From: SCBR16-9 sp964537975
GTDB lineage: Bacteria > Hydrogenedentota > Hydrogenedentia > Hydrogenedentales > SCBR16-9
Assembly: GCA_964537975.1 (NCBI GenBank)
Contig: CAZIDP010000002.1
Span: 1-64,000 of the forward strand
Length of the DNA: 64,000 nt
Reading direction: 5' to 3'
In this document: piece after piece, positions 35,760 through 44,409 of the stretch
How the letters are laid out: each line of letters begins with the position of its first letter
Position numbering within the stretch: the stretch's first letter is position 1
Notes under the pieces: model-generated
Told to the model about the DNA's origin: nothing
Databases searched by the model: none
The model's input: only the letters and a program-made list of their open reading frames with translations
Program-made: the position numbers and the translations under genes

Positions 35760-37535
35760 ATGTATAAAGTGATGACTGCCCAGTTGATGGCAATGCTTTG
35801 TTTTACCATGGGAGCAGCAGCAGTAAATGAGGATGCAATTATGGAACAGAGAACAGTAATTGATGTTACCGATTTTGGGGCTGTTCCCGACAATGACGAA
35901 GATGACACACTGGCTGTGACCAAAGCGATACAGAAAGCGCATGAAGTCAGCAACCCGGTTTTGTTTTTCCCAAAAGGAACCTATCACTTTGCTGAAGGGG
36001 CTAATCCCGAACATCCACATCGTCTGTTTCATTTCAGGGGAATTGAAAACCTGACTATAGATGGTGATGGCTCGCTCCTGATGTTCGATGGTTTGGTTGC
36101 GCCATTTCATATGGCGGAATGCAGTAACCTGCTCATCAAAAATATTTATATTGATTGGGTACGACCACCCTTTTCCAGTGGTGAAATTATTGCCACCGGT
36201 GACAAATATTTTGATGTGCGAGTTTTTGAAGCATATCCGGTAAAAGGTGGGGAACCGGTACAGGCATTTCAGGATTTTGATCCAGCAACCAGGTTGCCAA
36301 AACGAGATACTGGCCTTGATGTCTATCGGTCTGTAGACAGGACAGAATTGATTGCACCGCAGACTTTACGGGTGCATACCACTTGGGAAACCAATATTGA
36401 AGCTGGTTTCCTGGCGGTATTACGCCATCAGGTATACGCCTACAACGCATTTTATCTGCACAGTTGCCGGGATGTGCAAGTACAGGACATCACCGTGTAC
36501 ACAACGCCCGGCATGGGAATCGTAGCAGAAAAATGCCATAACATATCGTTAGAACGATTTCGCGTCTTGATCGCGCCTGATTCCGGTCGTTTAATGTCTG
36601 CCACAGCCGACGGCTCACACTTTGGTGGATGTACAGGGTTGATACGTATTGATGATTGTGAGTTTGAAGGCATGGGGGATGATGCCGTAAATATCAAGAC
36701 AGGATTGTACTTGATTGTGGAGGATATCATAGACGAGCGAACTGTCGTTGGATACCACCCGCTTGGATTTCAAATCCTGCCCGATCCCGGTGACATCATG
36801 GAATTGTCGCCTACAGATACACTCCTGTCCTATGGAGAAGCCATTGTCGCATCTGCAACAGCAAAAGAAAACAACCGAACCGAAGTTGTGTTTCAGGCAC
36901 CATTCCCGGACACACTTAAAGTGGGGGACGTTTTGGGGAATGCTTCTCGTGTTGCCCGGGCACATATTTCGAACACGCATGTGCGCAGCAACCGGGCACG
37001 TGGGTTTTTAATTCAGACACGGGATGCCTTGGTTGAGGACTGCACCTTTCGTGACATCACGACTTCCGGTGTCTTTGTAATGACGGAAGTGGTCTATTTC
37101 TATGAAAGCATTGCGCCGCATGATGTGATAGTACGCAACAATACGTTCATCAATTGTGGTTATACAGACCCGAAGGCAGAGGGTGTTATACAGGTGTATG
37201 CCTATTTGAAAGACTTTGCGTTTCCTCCGAAGCCGGGTGTGATTCGCAATATAACCATTGAAGGCAATACTATTCAGGGCGGAAATAACTCTGGAATTTT
37301 TGTTACTTCAACAGAGGGCATACAAATCCTGAATAACAAGATTGAAGATGTGTGCCGCTTGCCCCATCGTGATGAATCGCGATCGGCCATTTATATCATG
37401 AGTACACGCAATGTGCAAATCACCGGAAACACGGCAGTTATAGATCAGCAAGGTGATGGGTGTGATGCAGTACTAACCTTTGGGCCTGGTTGTGATATGG
37501 ATACGATTGTCGTTGAGGGCAATACCGGATTCTGA
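35760..37535 (+). CDS. GH110-like alpha-1,3-galactosidase (parallel beta-helix)
   Basis: 591 residues. The ATG at 35760 has AAAGGGG upstream; the N-terminus is a likely signal peptide (MTAQLMAMLCFTMGAAA). The fold is a right-handed beta-helix opening with the pectate-lyase-like DFGAVPDN motif. The stretch TTPGMGIVAEKCHNISLE, then SATADGSHFGGCTG and FEGMGDDAVNI with D307 and D308, matches the catalytic region of GH110. That family releases terminal alpha-1,3-galactose from blood-group-B-type and linear glycans. Other beta-helix enzymes share only the first motif. A neighbouring GH95 supports a joint role on fucosylated, alpha-galactosylated glycans. Substrate is inferred. Confidence 0.85.
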   Translation: MYKVMTAQLMAMLCFTMGAAAVNEDAIMEQRTVIDVTDFGAVPDNDEDDTLAVTKAIQKAHEVSNPVLFFPKGTYHFAEGANPEHPHRLFHFRGIENLTIDGDGSLLMFDGLVAPFHMAECSNLLIKNIYIDWVRPPFSSGEIIATGDKYFDVRVFEAYPVKGGEPVQAFQDFDPATRLPKRDTGLDVYRSVDRTELIAPQTLRVHTTWETNIEAGFLAVLRHQVYAYNAFYLHSCRDVQVQDITVYTTPGMGIVAEKCHNISLERFRVLIAPDSGRLMSATADGSHFGGCTGLIRIDDCEFEGMGDDAVNIKTGLYLIVEDIIDERTVVGYHPLGFQILPDPGDIMELSPTDTLLSYGEAIVASATAKENNRTEVVFQAPFPDTLKVGDVLGNASRVARAHISNTHVRSNRARGFLIQTRDALVEDCTFRDITTSGVFVMTEVVYFYESIAPHDVIVRNNTFINCGYTDPKAEGVIQVYAYLKDFAFPPKPGVIRNITIEGNTIQGGNNSGIFVTSTEGIQILNNKIEDVCRLPHRDESRSAIYIMSTRNVQITGNTAVIDQQGDGCDAVLTFGPGCDMDTIVVEGNTGF

Positions 37536-37565
37536 TTTACTGCTCTTGACGGGGCATGTACCGTT

Positions 37566-37931
37566 TTATAAGTATCGCTGTACCTGGGCGATGAGTTCTG
37601 CTGGTGCGAAAGGCTTGGTGATGAGTGTTTCCGCACCGGCTTTTAGACTATTGTCTCTTGCTGTTGCTGTGTGGGCTGAAGTGATACAAACTACAGGTAT
37701 AGAAGCCGTTGCCGGATTATTTTTGATTTGCTCGCAAACCTCATAGCCACTCATGGTCGGCATCATCAGGTCGAGTAGTATCAAGTCGGGTTTTTTGCGA
37801 ACAGCTATATCCAATGCACTGATTCCATCATATGCCGGTAGAACCAAATACCCTTCTCCAATGAGTATATGTTCGATAAGTGTTACTACATCAGGTTCAT
37901 CATCTACTACCAGAATCGTATGCTTATCCAC
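37566..37931 (-). CDS. Stand-alone response-regulator receiver (CheY-like)
   Basis: 121 residues, one receiver domain only. The acidic pocket D10-D11, the phosphorylation site D54 (LILLDLMMP), T84 and K106 (ITKPFAP) are all intact. It has no output domain. The GTG start at 37931 overlaps the end of the PilZ gene by 8 bases, so the two are translationally coupled. No histidine kinase lies in the window. It converges with the GH110 gene, with 30 bases between the stops. Confidence 0.93.
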   Translation of the reverse strand: MDKHTILVVDDEPDVVTLIEHILIGEGYLVLPAYDGISALDIAVRKKPDLILLDLMMPTMSGYEVCEQIKNNPATASIPVVCITSAHTATARDNSLKAGAETLITKPFAPAELIAQVQRYL

Positions 37932-38439
37932 GACGTCTGTCCAATCTGCTTCTAGTTAAGTCTGCGGTATGCATTTTGGGTGGCAGGTAGCGACGGGGAT
38001 TGGGTCGAGCGACCATATCCTGTTTTGCATTGAAAATCTTGACAATTTTCGTCAATTGCACTTGAACTCCCTGATCAAAAAAACCAGTGTAATCATTTAC
38101 CTTTCGGACAACTTTAATTTTGATTGGTTGAGATAGCGGAATACGAAATTCATCGTCACGCATCAGTTGAATGTACCACTGTGTTTCAACTTCCAACTCA
38201 TTGATGGTACGTATCTTCATGCCATATGGGTTCAAATCGAGCACTACACCGCGTAATTTCTGCACCGAGGTGTCTGGTTGAAATCCATGGTTCATTTCCC
38301 AAATCAACGCCGGGCGACATACTTCTGTGCGGGTCGCAATGCGTCTTCCCTTCGAGAGCGATTTCATATCTGTTGAGACATACATGCTGTCTTGATCACC
38401 ACGCCGGCTCGCTTCATACACAAAATTTTTATGTCCCAT
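37924..38439 (-). CDS. PilZ domain protein (cyclic di-GMP binding candidate)
   Basis: 171 residues. The PilZ RxxxR motif is R33-I-A-T-R37. The second motif reads D68-L-N-P-Y-G, where the usual Ser of (D/N)xSxxG is Asn, so c-di-GMP affinity is uncertain. A beta-barrel continues to about residue 140, and the tail is very basic (RPNPRRYLPP, RSRLDRRRG). The start at 38439 has no clear ribosome site; an ATG at residue 19 is an alternative. Coupled to the downstream receiver gene, suggesting a signalling module linking phosphorylation and c-di-GMP. Confidence 0.8.
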   Translation of the reverse strand: MGHKNFVYEASRRGDQDSMYVSTDMKSLSKGRRIATRTEVCRPALIWEMNHGFQPDTSVQKLRGVVLDLNPYGMKIRTINELEVETQWYIQLMRDDEFRIPLSQPIKIKVVRKVNDYTGFFDQGVQVQLTKIVKIFNAKQDMVARPNPRRYLPPKMHTADLTRSRLDRRRG

Positions 38440-38702
38440 ATATCAGTACTCCAATACTTCATCGTAGTGTCAGCTATAATTTGTCCATCACCAAAGAACA
38501 AAAAAACCAGATATACCTTAGATCAAATCATACCGGATAGGACTATAAAAGTAAAACATGAAGTGATGTAAATCTTTTCAAGAAATACAAATAGTAATAA
38601 TTAAAATAATATAGCAAAAAAATTTCTGTTCATTCGACTATTATTGCACAAAACCCGCACATAGCCCGCACAAACCCAAAGTGCTCTATAAAGCTGTTGG
38701 AA

Positions 38703-38731
38703 TTGACGCTGTAAAAAAGTGCTACTATGTA
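38703..38731 (+). promoter_or_regulatory. Likely promoter of the sulfatase gene
   Basis: TTGACG (38703-38708), 17 bases, TATGTA (38726-38731), about 55 bases before the start codon. The rest of the 340-base interval upstream (38440-38702) is AT-rich with a short CCCGCACA direct repeat and no gene. Confidence 0.45.
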
Positions 38732-38786
38732 GCGTATCGAAATACCATATTGTTTTGCTCTACCCATTAATTGGAGGAAGAAATTG

Positions 38787-40256
38787 ATGCGCGTTTTACT
38801 ACTGGACCTGGACACGCTCCGACCGGATCATCTGGGATGTTATGGATATCGCCGAAATACCTCACCGAACATCGATCGCATTGCCCAAGAGGGTGTGCGA
38901 TTTACCAACCACTATTGTTCCGATGCTCCCTGTTTACCATCACGCGCATCCTGGATTACGGGACAATTCGGGATACACTCCGGTGTTGTTGGGCATGCAG
39001 GTACTGCGGCAGACCTGCGCATAGATGGTGAACAGCGTGGATTTTGCGACTTCTTACGAAGCGGTCAGGCATTCACCAATATATTTCGCAAGGCAGGATT
39101 TCACACAGCATCCATCAGTCCTTTTTCTGAACGACACTCCGCCTGGTGGTTTAATGCGGGCTTCAATGAAGTCTATAACACAGGTCATTGGGGGATGGAG
39201 TCTGCCGAAGAAGTGACTCCGGTGGTAGAAGACTGGCTTGACAAACATGCCCATGAAGACAACTGGTATCTTCATATTAATTATTGGGACCCCCATACAC
39301 CTTACCGTGCCCCGGAATCTTTTGGGAATCCATTTGCCGAGGAACCACTGCCTGACTGGATAACAGAAGACGTATTCAAGACCCATCTCAACCATGTTGG
39401 GCCACACAGCGCGCACGAGATTAATATGTATGACGACGCCACCCACCTGCAATACCCCAGGCATCCGGGCGCATTACGTAGTATGGATGATTTACGCAGA
39501 ATGATGGATGGTTATGACTGTGGTATACGCTACATGGACTCCCATATCGGGATGTTATTAGAGCGACTCGAACAATTGGGCATATTGGATGACACTGCTA
39601 TCGTAATCATGGGTGATCATGGCGAAAACATGGGGGAATTGGGGATATATGGCGAGCATGGCACCGCAGACCAGGCGACCTGCCACATTCCTCTGATAAT
39701 TCGGTGGCCTGGTGGGCAATCCGGTAAAGTGGATTCAAATTTTCATTACAACCTCGATCTTGCGCCTACCTTTGCTGATTTGCTTAATCAGAAGCATCAC
39801 CCCCGGTGGGATGGCCTGAGTTTTGCAGGCGCCATGACCGGGACTCCTTATAGCAAACGGGATGAATTGATTATCGGCCAGTGCGCCCATGTCTGCCAGC
39901 GTTCAGTACGCTTTGGTCCCTGGTTGTACATTCGAACGTACCACGACGGGTATCATCTTTTTCCCAAAGAAATGCTTTTTAATCTGGATGAAGACCCCTA
40001 TGAGCAAAATGACCTCGCAGAAACGCATCCACACATTTGTCAGGAAGCCGCCTGGCGACTGCTTTCCTGGCAGGATGAAATGATGCAAAGTATGCCTGCT
40101 GGACATGCCACAGACCCGTTATGGACGGTGATGCAGGAAGGCGGCCCATTTCACGCCAATGGTTTCCTGCCCGATTATTGTAAAAGACTGGAAGCTACAG
40201 GACGCGGCGCGGCAGTGCCAGAATTAAAACGGCGTCACCCGGGCGAGTTCAGATAA
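38787..40256 (+). CDS. Type I sulfatase without an export signal
   Basis: 489 residues. The ATG at 38787 is preferred (GGAGG nine bases upstream) over a TTG one codon earlier. It begins directly with the metal-binding N-terminus (MRVLLLDLDTLRPDHLG); there is no signal peptide. The formylglycine site C49-L-P-S-R and the following SWITG are intact, as are the metal motif GDHGEN and the H-containing DPHTPY. The family hydrolyses sulfate esters, here probably on imported sulfated sugars. Activation needs a formylglycine-generating enzyme, which is not in the window. Most glycan sulfatases are exported, so this one probably acts in the cytoplasm. Confidence 0.92.
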   Translation: MRVLLLDLDTLRPDHLGCYGYRRNTSPNIDRIAQEGVRFTNHYCSDAPCLPSRASWITGQFGIHSGVVGHAGTAADLRIDGEQRGFCDFLRSGQAFTNIFRKAGFHTASISPFSERHSAWWFNAGFNEVYNTGHWGMESAEEVTPVVEDWLDKHAHEDNWYLHINYWDPHTPYRAPESFGNPFAEEPLPDWITEDVFKTHLNHVGPHSAHEINMYDDATHLQYPRHPGALRSMDDLRRMMDGYDCGIRYMDSHIGMLLERLEQLGILDDTAIVIMGDHGENMGELGIYGEHGTADQATCHIPLIIRWPGGQSGKVDSNFHYNLDLAPTFADLLNQKHHPRWDGLSFAGAMTGTPYSKRDELIIGQCAHVCQRSVRFGPWLYIRTYHDGYHLFPKEMLFNLDEDPYEQNDLAETHPHICQEAAWRLLSWQDEMMQSMPAGHATDPLWTVMQEGGPFHANGFLPDYCKRLEATGRGAAVPELKRRHPGEFR

Positions 40257-40332
40257 TATGGTTCGTTTCATCGACAGGCTGTAGAAATTTATCATCTAAA
40301 TCGGTTTGATGTTCAAATTAGTTCATAAGGAG

Positions 40333-41730
40333 TCACTCTTCGATATATCCAGCTTCTGTTAGCCAGGTCTTTTCATGATCAACCAATGCTTCAGTCAGAG
40401 CGTAGATTGCCTCAGGGTTAAGTGGGTCTGATTGAGCTTGTTGCAATGCTTTATATACTTCATGACTCTCATCTGTTAATTGCTTAAAAGTTGCTTGCCC
40501 GACATAAAAGAGAGGAATGTCTACCCACTTTTCATTTTCTGCCTCATCCAGATCACCTGTAACTTCTTGTGCAATTATGTGACCTTGATTGCCTAAACTG
40601 AATTGCAACGGCATCGAAACATAATGCCATCGACCTTGGGTTGCACCAGTATGAACGGCGAATGCGACATTATAAGTATGACCTGGCTCAAGCGACTTGC
40701 TGTCCATAGTATTTTCCATCTGGAGCTTTCTAGTCAGAGCAACATCCCAGGTGCCTTGAGACCAGCGGCCATTTGCCTTGACTGCAGCGCGATTGCCAGA
40801 GGGTTCTTGCAGGATACGTCTTGGGATAACATCGCCCTCTTGCCAAGGATGGGTCGGATCATACGGTATGGCAAAGTCATCAGCCAGGTAGTAATACTCA
40901 TCTTGGGAATAGGCGCGATTCAACAAGGTGTCTTTTGACAGTGCGTGCATACCGGTTTTTTCTATATCATACATAAATAATGGAGAGCTGTCTTCATCAG
41001 ACCAGTTCGTTGAATACATACTCTGCCCGGCAGCACCCTGTCTTGCGTCCAGTATATAACCGTTATCTGCCCATCCGATTGGATTGCTGCGATGTGCTCG
41101 CCACTGCCAGGTGTCAATGAAAATCCCTGCTTTCTGCAAGTCTGTAAGCGCCTCTGCCGGTTTAATATTTCGCCATAGATCTGATTCGGCAGGTGCTATA
41201 CGCGATGGGAGAATAAACTTGGTGACCTCTTCCTCTCCCAAATGAACACCGTGCCAGGGGTGGGCGCGCACTTCTTCTGTGGGTGCTTCATCCGTTCGAC
41301 CAGCAATACCGGGGTGCATCACAACATAGCCGCCATATTTAGCGAAGCCTGGAACAGAACCGTCATCCAGCATCATGGCAATACGGTCTTCATACATTCC
41401 ATACTTTTCTGGACCGGGCACACCATGACCCAGGCGGTTCCAATTTCCGTTTTCATATACCAGATAGTCGTGATACCAACTCGGATGATCGGTATCGAAT
41501 TGAAAACGGATTTGTATGTATTCATGGTTAAAAAATGCAGCAACACGCAGACTTTTAGAAAGCTCACTTTTGTCAGGGATGTAAACATTAAGTTCTGGCA
41601 CAAATAAATAGGGTTCAGCAAATGGTTTCCATTGGCTTTCAGAACCCGCCGATACATTTGCATATGCCATTATGACTGTCAGCATCGTCAGTGAGTACAG
41701 AGTTGAAATAAAGCTATTAGTTAACTTCAT
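40333..41730 (-). CDS. Exported haem-binding protein, ethylbenzene-dehydrogenase gamma-like (EB_dh)
   Basis: 465 residues. AAGGGG precedes the ATG. A signal peptide (MKLTNSFISTLYSLTMLTVIMAYANVSA region) leads into a beta-sandwich with the EB_dh features LRVAAFFNHEYIQIRFQF, YEDRIAMML, DTWQWRAHRSNP, RGASRAAV-like GNRAAVKANGRW and RWHYVSMPLQF. In this family a Met/Lys pair binds b-type haem in DMSO-reductase partners or in stand-alone multihaem systems. No molybdopterin subunit or cytochrome gene adjoins, so the partner is unknown. The C-terminal 80 residues are helical and charged. Periplasmic electron transfer or haem sensing is possible. Confidence 0.8.
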   Translation of the reverse strand: MKLTNSFISTLYSLTMLTVIMAYANVSAGSESQWKPFAEPYLFVPELNVYIPDKSELSKSLRVAAFFNHEYIQIRFQFDTDHPSWYHDYLVYENGNWNRLGHGVPGPEKYGMYEDRIAMMLDDGSVPGFAKYGGYVVMHPGIAGRTDEAPTEEVRAHPWHGVHLGEEEVTKFILPSRIAPAESDLWRNIKPAEALTDLQKAGIFIDTWQWRAHRSNPIGWADNGYILDARQGAAGQSMYSTNWSDEDSSPLFMYDIEKTGMHALSKDTLLNRAYSQDEYYYLADDFAIPYDPTHPWQEGDVIPRRILQEPSGNRAAVKANGRWSQGTWDVALTRKLQMENTMDSKSLEPGHTYNVAFAVHTGATQGRWHYVSMPLQFSLGNQGHIIAQEVTGDLDEAENEKWVDIPLFYVGQATFKQLTDESHEVYKALQQAQSDPLNPEAIYALTEALVDHEKTWLTEAGYIEE

Positions 41731-41848
41731 GCTGTCCCCTTCTCATTGTGCAAGTTCAATCATTATCATCTGATTCTAAAAAAAATCCTTCACATATCTT
41801 ATTGACTTGTTGACTTTCAGCAAGGTTTTCTACAACAGGTGCAAGTTT

Positions 41849-43015
41849 TCAGCTTTCCTGAAGCCGTTTTTTCTCTTCACCTGCCAGCATTTGATGTGCT
41901 TCTGCCAGGTAACCCGGAATTTTATCGGCGTGGGGAGAGCGCGCAAGGCAAGCAGACAAATTCAATGTGTCCAGTTTATCAGCCTTTTGTCCGGGAAACC
42001 AGGAACCACCATTGCCCAACAGGTTATAGCGCATTTTGCCGTATTCCACCATATCGTAGGCCAATGCCAGATTTCGCAACCGTAAAATCATGGGGATATT
42101 GATTTCAGAAGGTGTGTCTTCCCATTCCGGCAAGCCTACATGCCAGGTGTTTGCCCATTCCGCTCCCAGGGTTTCGGCCAGCGCGTTTTCCAGACGCTCA
42201 ATTACAGGTGGAATCAATTCTGTAGCCTGATCAAGCTTCTCAACAGTTTCGATATGAATATCGAAATCTTCCGGTTTTGCCACGCCGCAACTTAATGTAT
42301 GCACTTCCGGATGCGACAAGCAAAAAAGCCCATTAAATACCATGGGATGAAGAGGATGACATAGTTCCATCAATTTCTGGGTGGGTTGGTACAACAATCC
42401 GCCCTTATCGTTGGGGCTGATGATGAACACGCCCATGTCCTGCTTCCTGGCTTCCAATACAGCGGGCCAATTATCCTGAAAGATGTAATACCAGTGCAGG
42501 TTGACATAATCAAGACATCCCAGATTGATGGTATCAATAATTGTTTGTGTGCTGCCGTGTGTAGAGAATCCGACGTTACGAACCCTGCCTTCATCTTTCC
42601 ATTTCAAAGCGGTATCAAGGCACTTCAGTGTACGCTCATATTCAACTTGACTATTGACGCCATGAAACGCAAACAGATCGACGTAATCCAGCTTCAGCAG
42701 TTTCATCGAGCGCTCAAAATTATCTATAAATGGTTGCACCTCATCCGTGGGGCCGACTTTGGTCTGTACAATCAGTTCTTCACGTGGCAATTGGGGCAGG
42801 ATATGACCCAATTGGTATTCACTGGAACCATACCCACGTGCTGTTTCAATATGATTTATACCCAGCTCCAGCGCGCGGCGTATACAATTTTCCAGATTCA
42901 GCTGGCTTTCTTCCGAAACCGATTCTTCATCATTCCAGGTTTCCTGATACCGCATACCGCCACAACTGATAACAGGTATCTGTAAGTCGGTCCTTCCGAA
43001 TCTTCTGTATTTCAT
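41849..43015 (-). CDS. Aldo/keto reductase
   Basis: 388 residues. The ATG at 43015 is chosen over one 63 bases upstream because AAAGGA lies just before it and the family N-terminus (MKYRRFGRTDLQIPVIS) begins there. A TIM barrel with the family tetrad region IETARGYGSSE, where the Tyr lies in GYGSSE, LIVQTKV, LDYVDLFAFHGVN and GFSTHGS. A C-terminal extension of about 110 residues resembles the family of AKRs that carry a ferredoxin-like tail, but here the Cys clusters are absent (LNLSACLARSPHADKIPGYL). NADPH-dependent reduction of a carbonyl substrate is expected; the substrate is unknown. Confidence 0.92.
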   Translation of the reverse strand: MKYRRFGRTDLQIPVISCGGMRYQETWNDEESVSEESQLNLENCIRRALELGINHIETARGYGSSEYQLGHILPQLPREELIVQTKVGPTDEVQPFIDNFERSMKLLKLDYVDLFAFHGVNSQVEYERTLKCLDTALKWKDEGRVRNVGFSTHGSTQTIIDTINLGCLDYVNLHWYYIFQDNWPAVLEARKQDMGVFIISPNDKGGLLYQPTQKLMELCHPLHPMVFNGLFCLSHPEVHTLSCGVAKPEDFDIHIETVEKLDQATELIPPVIERLENALAETLGAEWANTWHVGLPEWEDTPSEINIPMILRLRNLALAYDMVEYGKMRYNLLGNGGSWFPGQKADKLDTLNLSACLARSPHADKIPGYLAEAHQMLAGEEKKRLQES

Positions 43016-43067
43016 ATAAAAATCCTTTCCAGAATCGAATTGTTCGATATTACGGGAGATACCCGAT

Positions 43068-43325
43068 TCAATATGCATAAAATTCTAATCCATGTGGAAT
43101 CAGATTATAGGTAGTATCCACTAAATACGTAATTCCACAGATTAGCAAGCAATTCACATTGATCATAGTGGAATGCAGAATTGGAAGTCCACCATAGAAG
43201 CCGATAGAACTAGAGCTGAGAACAAACTGGTCAAGAATGCTTGCACAGGATAAATTATTTGTAATCCACAAGGGAGATTTTTTTAGTGTGAGAACAGGCT
43301 TAACGTTGTATTTAGGAATGGGCAT
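43068..43325 (-). CDS. Doubtful small membrane protein
   Basis: 85 residues with a possible membrane helix near 55-72 (INVNCLLICGITYLV). It follows the next gene upstream by 26 bases, which is operon-like. However, there is no ribosome site, no recognised family, and the composition is weak. It could equally be non-coding. Confidence 0.3.
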   Translation of the reverse strand: MPIPKYNVKPVLTLKKSPLWITNNLSCASILDQFVLSSSSIGFYGGLPILHSTMINVNCLLICGITYLVDTTYNLIPHGLEFYAY

Positions 43326-43351
43326 GCATTCAGCAAATAAATACTAAATTT

Positions 43352-43747
43352 TTATCTGTTTTTACTGTAATGCCGAACAGTGTCATATAACATGACAAAA
43401 CACTGTATAGTCAGCACGAAAAATGGAATAATAAACAAGTGCATGTGTTCCGCACCAGCTATCTCATTTGCAGATGATCCATTCAATGCATAGAATCCGT
43501 ATATTACAAAATATACTATAGATAAATTTCTGCTATCTCTCCTGTATGCACTGTTTTTTGCCAGTGTGCCCCACAAGCAATTAATAAAAAGTGGAATAAT
43601 CCATAAAGTTAATATGAGATACTTTTCTTGCCAATTACTTGCGATTGGTTCTTCAGCGACATTCCATATCGCTGATAACGCAGCAGAAATAGACAAAATA
43701 ACTAAGATAAATTTATTACTCATTTCAGTATGTGGAAATTGTAACAT
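43352..43747 (-). CDS. Small four-helix membrane protein, unknown
   Basis: 131 residues with hydrophobic segments near 12-30, 44-62, 75-92 and 105-122. It starts 10 bases after the stop of the preceding gene, suggesting translational coupling; a second ATG eight codons in (MSNKFILVIL) is an alternative. AT-rich. No family is recognised. Confidence 0.6.
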   Translation of the reverse strand: MLQFPHTEMSNKFILVILSISAALSAIWNVAEEPIASNWQEKYLILTLWIIPLFINCLWGTLAKNSAYRRDSRNLSIVYFVIYGFYALNGSSANEIAGAEHMHLFIIPFFVLTIQCFVMLYDTVRHYSKNR

Positions 43748-43757
43748 TTATTAAGTG

Positions 43758-44270
43758 CTACATTTTTCGTCTTTCAGATATTGATAACAACAATGGATGC
43801 TTCGCAGTATGCCGGCCAGTAGCCTCTACTTCCCTGTTTCTCTTGTCGTAAGTTAAAATGAAGAAATGTGAAGTAAGATCAAATGATCCAATTAAGTCGT
43901 CACTCCTAAATATATCTGCAAAACCTTCGCTATTAAAGAAGATTTGAATATTTTCCCATTTCCAGGGCAATGCTTCATGGTCTATATAATGCCAATACCA
44001 TAAATCGGATGATGGTGGACGATACCAAAAGTCAATTATATAAGGTTCTAATGGGTCGCCATGAAAAATTTTAGTGATGATGATATCAGTTCCATCAGGT
44101 CCAGTATTCGTTGCGATAACGATAGGTTCTCCAAATGGTATCAACCTAAAGTAATACCTAGCAAACAAGAAAAGAACAATTAAAACTAACGTGATCGTGG
44201 ACAATGCAATCCCTTTTTTGAACAGATTACGTTGTGTTATAGTATGCTCGTTAGTGATTTGCGTTGACAT
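43758..44270 (-). CDS. Single-pass membrane protein, unknown
   Basis: 170 residues from the ATG at 44270, chosen because AAAAGGG lies 7 bases upstream; the frame extends 84 bases further without support. One transmembrane helix near residues 20-40 (STITLVLIVLFLFARYYF) precedes an exported beta-rich domain with many Trp, Tyr and Asp (DFWYRPPSSDLWYWHYI). It is followed closely by another small membrane protein. No family is recognised. Confidence 0.6.
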   Translation of the reverse strand: MSTQITNEHTITQRNLFKKGIALSTITLVLIVLFLFARYYFRLIPFGEPIVIATNTGPDGTDIIITKIFHGDPLEPYIIDFWYRPPSSDLWYWHYIDHEALPWKWENIQIFFNSEGFADIFRSDDLIGSFDLTSHFFILTYDKRNREVEATGRHTAKHPLLLSISERRKM

Positions 44271-44409
44271 TGTTTTACCCTTTTCGTCATCAATCTGGCG
44301 CTTCCACCGTACGACATTATTTCTTGTACATGTTGTACAATATTCCAGTTCCAAGAGAAGTAAAACAGCACAAATTAATATGGATTATACTCTACTGCGT
44401 TTTAAAATA

